From Bryum argenteum (taxonomy: Eukaryota; Streptophyta; Bryopsida; Bryales; Bryaceae), in assembly GCA_037043015.1 (NCBI GenBank), contig CM073325.1:15603001-15667000 (forward strand): a DNA stretch of 64,000 bases. The letters are read 5' to 3'. A program made the position numbers and the translations under genes. Positions 59,117 to 64,000 of this stretch are shown here, piece by piece (position 1 is the first letter of the stretch; every line of letters begins with the position of its first letter). The notes under the pieces are model-generated. The model did no database searches, was not told the DNA's origin, and was given only the letters and a program-made list of their open reading frames with translations.

Positions 59117-59844
59117 TTAACCCTTAAACGCCTAAGGTGGCCGGAGGGGTCCTTTTCCAACAGAATCTCCTCTGTAGCTCTCAATGTACTCAACTTTTCA
59201 CTTATATTTTGATGTCAAACTCGTCACCGTCTTGTGATGCATTCAAAAAGTGAAATTTTAGAATTCAAATCACGATTTGTATAAGTGATTTTGTGCTTTG
59301 AAAGGATTGTGGTAGGTAGGTTGGGGTTGTACAATACTTGTAGGAGGTTGCAAGCTCATCATTGATTGGATCATTCATCATGCCCAAGTTCAAAAAGTGC
59401 ACTATTCATGATGCCCAAGTTCAAAAGATGTTGTGATCCAATTTTGGGCTGCCCGTTTCAGACACCTTAGGCATTTAACCCTTAAACGCCCAAGCAAGCC
59501 CGAGGGGCTTGATTCCAACAGAATCTTCCATGTAGCTCTCACTGTACTCAACTTCTCACTTATATTTTGATGTCAAATTGGTCACCTTCTTGTAATGCAT
59601 TCAAAAAGTGAAATTTCACAATTCAAATCACAATTTGTATGAATGATTTTGTGCTTTGAAAGAATTGTGGTAGGTAGGTTGGGGTTGTACATAACCTTGT
59701 AGGAGGTTGCAAGCTCATCATTGATTGGATCAATCATGATGCCCAAGTTCAAAAAGTGCACTATTCATGATGCCCAAATACAAAAGATGTTGTGATCCAA
59801 TTTTGGGCTGCCCGTTTTAGACCCCAAGGGCGTTTAAGGGTTAA
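59117..59844 (+). mobile_element. Tandem dimer of a TTAA-ended element
   Basis: Two units of about 360 bp, 59117-59478 and 59475-59844, share the TTAA at 59475-59478. Each starts TTAACCCTTAAACGCC, and the second ends GGCGTTTAAGGGTTAA. The units are about 90 percent alike by eye. The first 65 bp of a third copy close the window at 63934-64000. Confidence 0.75.
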
Positions 59845-59981
59845 GGGTTAAGCAATATACAAGCTCTTAGTAAGAGCTTCTCCTTGAAACACAAATTGCT
59901 CACAAAGCTACCAACTAACTAATAGAGGAGCTATCTTCATGAGTGAAGGAAGTCAAAGTGTAAGGGTGGTGTCTTCAGGCG

Positions 59982-60132
59982 GTGATCCGGTCATACCAAG
60001 GCTACTACACCAGGTCCCATTAGAACTCTGAAGTTAAGCACAACTGACCTCTAGGCATACATCCAAGGATAGGTCGAACGAACACTCTACTCATGCCGGG
60101 CTCTAAATGGGTTGGAGTTTTTCTTTCTTTGA
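59982..60132 (+). pseudogene. 5S rRNA-like insertion
   Basis: The left part reads like plant 5S rRNA: GGTCATACCA, a CCATTAGAACTCTGAAGTT block (internal promoter A-box) and TAAGC, then a decayed right half and a TTTTTCTTTCTTTG run. CTTCAGGCG flanks it at 59973-59981 and 60133-60141, a 9-bp direct repeat that suggests retroposition of a 5S-type transcript. Alternatives are a lone Cassandra-type LTR (these carry 5S sequence) or a 5S-headed SINE. It is not a functional 5S gene. Confidence 0.6.
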
Positions 60133-60141
60133 CTTCAGGCG

Positions 60142-60524
60142 TTGCTATGGTCTTAAAAGTGTTCTACTTATGCATGACTGCTTAGAGTAGATCACATACT
60201 TAACCGGAAGGTATTGGTGGATTGGGCTCTAGAAGTAGAAGCAATACCAAAGCTCCAGTTCAAGCTAGGAAAAAGGAGATCAACAAATCATGTGGTTAAT
60301 ATAACCACCTTCCATAGCTCCTTCTTTGCCCATCAAAAAAGCAAATGTCATAGATTAAGTGAATACGTGTAGAGTCTCCTTGTTGTTGATTGACAATGTT
60401 AAATTCAACTAAGGTTAGTTCGAGTGTGAAGGTGTGTTGATTTTGTCTAGAATTGGGTAATATGTGCGCTTGAGTTTCTGCAATCTCACTCATTCCCTTG
60501 TCTAGCAAGTATAATATGTGCTAG

Positions 60525-60525
<1 letters not shown>
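60142..60525. other. Intergenic stretch, no gene seen
   Basis: No coding or repeat structure recognised between the 5S-like insertion and the CAA repeat. Confidence 0.4.

Positions 60526-60579
<54 letters not shown>
60526..60579. repeat. (CAA)18 microsatellite
   Basis: Uninterrupted 54-bp CAA run. Confidence 0.95.
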
Positions 60580-60887
60580 GGCTCTATGGCAATCTCCCTC
60601 ACAAGCGAAGCCCAAATTGATAAAATTACAATGAAATTGTTCTAGACTTGACATCTATTCTCTCTTCTAGAAACAGAAAGGACACACAAGAACATAGGGT
60701 TTCAAAACCGTAAAGGAAATATACAAACTAGAGAAACCCTAAAAAGCTTTTCATAGTCATTGAAACTTTGCTAAGGCACCTTTGGTCTCTCCACTAGTAA
60801 TCAACAAAAACCTACAACAAACAAAGCCCATTAGATTAACGACGGATAAGAAACATTAGCAAACTCTAAATTTGCCCGCAAGCACTA

Positions 60888-61104
60888 CACTAAATAGGTA
60901 GATTAGTGTTAGATACACTAATTTATATAAACATGTTATAAGTTTTTACTGTTCATAAATATTTTTACCCTCTACATTGATCAAGATGGGGATCCTTACA
61001 TAGTACTTGAATTAATATTCTTGGTAAATTTTTTGTACCAAAAGTAAAAACTTATAGCATTTTCAAATCTTATAAAAATCTAACACTAATCTACCTATTT
61101 AGTG
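60888..61104 (-). mobile_element. 217-bp TA-flanked MITE, copy 2
   Basis: Inverse of 40593-40809 and of equal length; TA stands at 60886-60887 and 61105-61106. Ends CACTAAATAGGTAGATTAGT and its inverse. Confidence 0.75.
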
Positions 61105-61106
61105 TA

Positions 61107-62394
61107 GCTTGTCAAGTAGAATGGCTTGGGAATGGAGAACACCCTTGTTGTTGCAGCATTGGTGGATTGGCTCTGGCTCTCTCCTCTTTGTTTTTCAAAT
61201 CCCGACTCCAAGAGCAGAACTTCCTACAAAACCCTCGCGTTCTCGCTTAATAGGAGCCTTCTGAAGAGAGCGATCACTCTTCCTACAACAACTATGCAAC
61301 AAGCAAAGAGAGGAGGTTGCATGCTAAATTAGGCCACTTGTTGTTACCGCTTCCGATATTCGTGTCGATAAGCTCTATCCCACGGTCCACATTACAATTT
61401 GACTTAACCCAGAGCAACCGAGAGCGTTGAGGTGCTTTAAGAGTTTCCAATCTGTTTACCCTGATTGTCACTGAAAGCTACACTGTAGATTCCATTTGCA
61501 TGGAATAATTTACGAGTACCATGGGTGATGTCTTTACCACTTAAGAGCACGGCCACTTGCTAATTGAAAACAACACAGAATGCAACTATTGCAGCTTTGC
61601 CTTTAAGAAGGAAGACCATTTATCAAGCATAGAGTGCAATATTACTCATGTGCCCACTTAAAATCGGCTTGTGGCCGGCTCTCCTCACGAGCACGAAATA
61701 CCATTCCATAAGCTTCTCTTCGAGATTTCCACAATTGTAGCGACAAAGTTTGCCAAACAAAGTTGCGGTAACAAGAGCTTTTGCAAACGCACTTACGAAC
61801 GCGAAAGAGCCGCAAAACAAAAGTTGTAGGAGAAACGATGAAAGCTGCGAGAAAAAGGATGAAAACTGCATGAAGGCAAGAGGAGGAGGGGAGCTAATGT
61901 TTTCAGAGGATGGGTGGGTAACCACTTTTTCCCGGTGCCCTCGGTAAAAAAAACACTCTATATATTGTTTTTCGGTGTTAATATTTAGACCCTCTTGACA
62001 TACTGACCCTCTAGCCCATACTTGAGCTCGGCTAATCCTTTACTCTACACCCAAGGCCTTTGGGTGTAGAGTGAAAGGCCACATTTAATAAATAATTTTT
62101 TATTTATAATAAATAATTGGTGACTGATTTGAGACCTATGTACCCTAGATCTAAAGTTAAACCCACCTCACCCAAACTATAATCTTGGGGCCCCTCACCA
62201 TTGTGCAGTTTTGTTGTCAATCTTAGATCCACATGTCATTTTTTCCTCCTCTTCTCCCTTCGACTTAAATATTATAAAGTGACACTTCATCTTCAGATTC
62301 TCGATTCCTAAGCCTCCCATTGGCTGAAATGCATTTTTTCTTGGCTTCTCAGTTCTAGTGTAGAGCATCCCTCACTGGGAAGGTGGCCATGTCC
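61107..62394. other. Intergenic stretch, no convincing gene
   Basis: Frames of 68 to 100 codons at 61126-61947 have no recognisable product. Nothing else seen. Confidence 0.4.
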
Positions 62395-62397
62395 TAA

Positions 62398-63091
62398 GAG
62401 CATCTGCACCCCTACTCGCTGAAGATGACTCGCTAAAAATGCTCATCTATATTTGAAGAGCCCTTGAAATCACACTCCCCCACCGTTAAAGGCCCCTCAA
62501 GCACCAAAAGTGCATGTGAAATAGTCAATGCACCAATAGCAAGTACAATGTCAGATTTAGTCAACTAAACCTTAGATTTGGAGGGCCATTTCTTGACGCG
62601 CCATAGTAAGGTAGAATGCCCTTAAACCGCTCAAATAAGAGATTCAACATGGTTGTGGACATCGTGTGTATTGTTTGTAATTTTTCTTCGATGGAGAAAC
62701 AAGAGGGAGAGTGAATGCAAAAATTTCCAGAATTAAATAGCAAAAGATGAATTTACCACAAATTTTTGAAGTCAAAAGTGTACATGACCTTAAACCGCTC
62801 AGTAGACTCTCCTTTGTGGCGGGTCACGCATGTAGCAAAAACCGTGCAAAAAGATTCCAGATCAAGTCACTATGAACCCTCAGATTTCAGAATATTCTTT
62901 TTTGCCGTGGGTGCAAAAAGGTCCAGGCCATGGGCGGTTTAACAGGCAGTCTAGCATGCGCTTCAAGGGGGCCGAACGGTTTAAGGGCATTCTACCTTAG
63001 AGAGTCAAGAGGCATTTTTGAAGAGCCCTGAGCATTTTTCATTCACTTATTGCGTGTGTCAGACCCTGGGCGAGTAGGGGTGCGGATGCTC
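62398..63091. mobile_element. Tourist-like MITE carrying a nested MITE
   Basis: Ends GAGCATCTGCACCCCTACTC and the inverse of GAGCATCCGCACCCCTACTC (one mismatch), flanked by TAA at 62395-62397 and 63092-63094. Without the nested 389-bp element and its TA duplication it is about 303 bp. Confidence 0.85.
62609..62997 (+). mobile_element. 389-bp TA-flanked MITE, copy 2 (nested)
   Basis: Same length as 3362-3750 and nearly identical; TA at 62607-62608 and 62998-62999. It sits inside the Tourist-like element 62398-63091, so it inserted later. Confidence 0.88.
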
Positions 63092-63179
63092 TAATACAAA
63101 CCCTCCACTTCAACTCTTTCTTGTCAAAAATTACGACAAACACTCATATAAATACATGAAAATGAAAATGAAAATGAAA

Positions 63180-63217
<38 letters not shown>
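63180..63217. repeat. Poly(A) tract
   Basis: About 38 A residues preceded by GAAAAT repeats; possibly a retroposon tail, with no body recognised. Confidence 0.85.
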
Positions 63218-63220
<3 letters not shown>

Positions 63221-63544
63221 CAAAACTGAGAAGAATCAATCATCATAATAATACATGATCATCATGGTGAATGATTATTATGATAATTGTATAGCCAGGT
63301 GTAAAGGAAGGGTTTTAGGTGGCCCCTTTCACATCCAATCCCCCCTTACCTAAGTTTGACAGGATGCGAGGAACTGTCACTGCAAGGCTCTTACTATATC
63401 AAGGAGCCACATATTATTAGACTAACCACTTCCTCCGTATTATTATTATTATTCTAAAATAGCGATCCCTATGAATTTAACTTCTAAAGATCCAAGAAAG
63501 CCAAAATGAATATTTCTGTTTTTAGATGCCTAGATGAAGAGGTT

Positions 63545-63660
63545 CAAGTTAATGTTTTTTTTCCTTGTATGTTCCCTTTACTACAAGGTGTATGTGGAAA
63601 AAATTGCAGAGTCAAATTTGTATTTTTGAAGTCTTAATATACAAATTTTAGTTATGAGCA

Positions 63661-63691
<31 letters not shown>

Positions 63692-63930
63692 TATATGATT
63701 TTTGGATAAATTCGTGTTGAAGATTCTAAGTGGCCCAAGTAGAAACTTTTTCCAATATCACAAGGGCATGGTTCGGAAATTGTGTGGCTAAGCTTCGTAG
63801 TTTTTTGTAAATCTCAAATTTGCATCAAATAATTTGCTTAAATTTTAGACTTACGATTTTTTTTAGGATTAATCTCATCTAAAAGTAGACATTTTTTGAA
63901 GCTATGTAGTCACCGTACATTTTCTCTTCA
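63545..63930 (+). mobile_element. Fragment of the TTAA-ended family
   Basis: Aligns with the interior of element (a), for example the 'ttccctttactacaaggtgtatgtgg' type stretch (compare 717-740). It has no visible left end; a T run lies at 63665-63690. Confidence 0.5.
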
Positions 63931-63933
63931 AAC

Positions 63934-64000
63934 TTAACCCTTAAACGCCCAAGCAAGCCCGAGGGGCATGATTCCAACAAAATCTTCCCTGTAGCTCTCA
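63934..64000 (+). mobile_element. Start of another TTAA-ended element, cut by the window end
   Basis: Begins TTAACCCTTAAACGCCCAAG and matches the start of the second unit of the dimer at 59475. Confidence 0.7.

Overview
This window is nuclear DNA of a land plant with a large, repeat-filled genome. It carries two copies of a PSBO gene (lumenal oxygen-evolving protein of photosystem II, with transit peptide and one spliceosomal intron), a DUF538 gene, a 12-exon conserved gene, and plant-type LTR, MULE, hAT, Tourist, mariner-like and SINE elements. Sparse genes, GC-rich PSBO coding DNA and AT-rich flanks would fit a seedless vascular plant or another large plant genome, but the sequence alone does not settle the species.

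Layout. 1-4.5 kb holds a tRNA-derived SINE, a terminal-inverted-repeat element and two MITEs. 4.5-7.7 kb, minus strand, is a 12-exon gene for an uncharacterised protein of about 389 residues, with a 13-nt microexon and a GC-AG intron. 8.5-9.7 kb, minus strand, is PSBO copy 1. 10.1-10.8 kb has two Tourist-like MITEs sharing a target site. 11-18 kb is AT-rich, with a decayed hAT transposase at 14.4-15.8 kb. 19-20.8 kb holds broken reading frames I cannot identify. 21.1-25.4 kb is a decayed Mutator-like element with about 250-bp GC-rich terminal repeats. 25.8-27.0 kb, plus strand, is PSBO copy 2. 27-31.4 kb is dispersed repeat with a second, truncated SINE. 31.5-35.0 kb is a Ty1/copia-type retrotransposon with intact ends and broken coding. 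35.2-36.6 kb is a two-exon secreted DUF538 protein gene. From 36.7 kb to the end there is no convincing protein gene, only layered MITEs, a third SINE, a long hairpin element, a 5S-rRNA-like insertion, tandem repeats and many elements ending in TTAACCCCTAA.

The two PSBO genes point away from each other, about 16 kb apart. From codon 15 through the intron to the stop codon they look identical, while promoters, the first 42 coding bases and 3' flanks have clearly diverged. The best reading is an old inverted duplication recently homogenised by gene conversion. Nothing links the other two genes to PSBO functionally. The main interest beyond the genes is the transposon record: several families have two or more copies here, so their ends and target-site duplications can be read directly.
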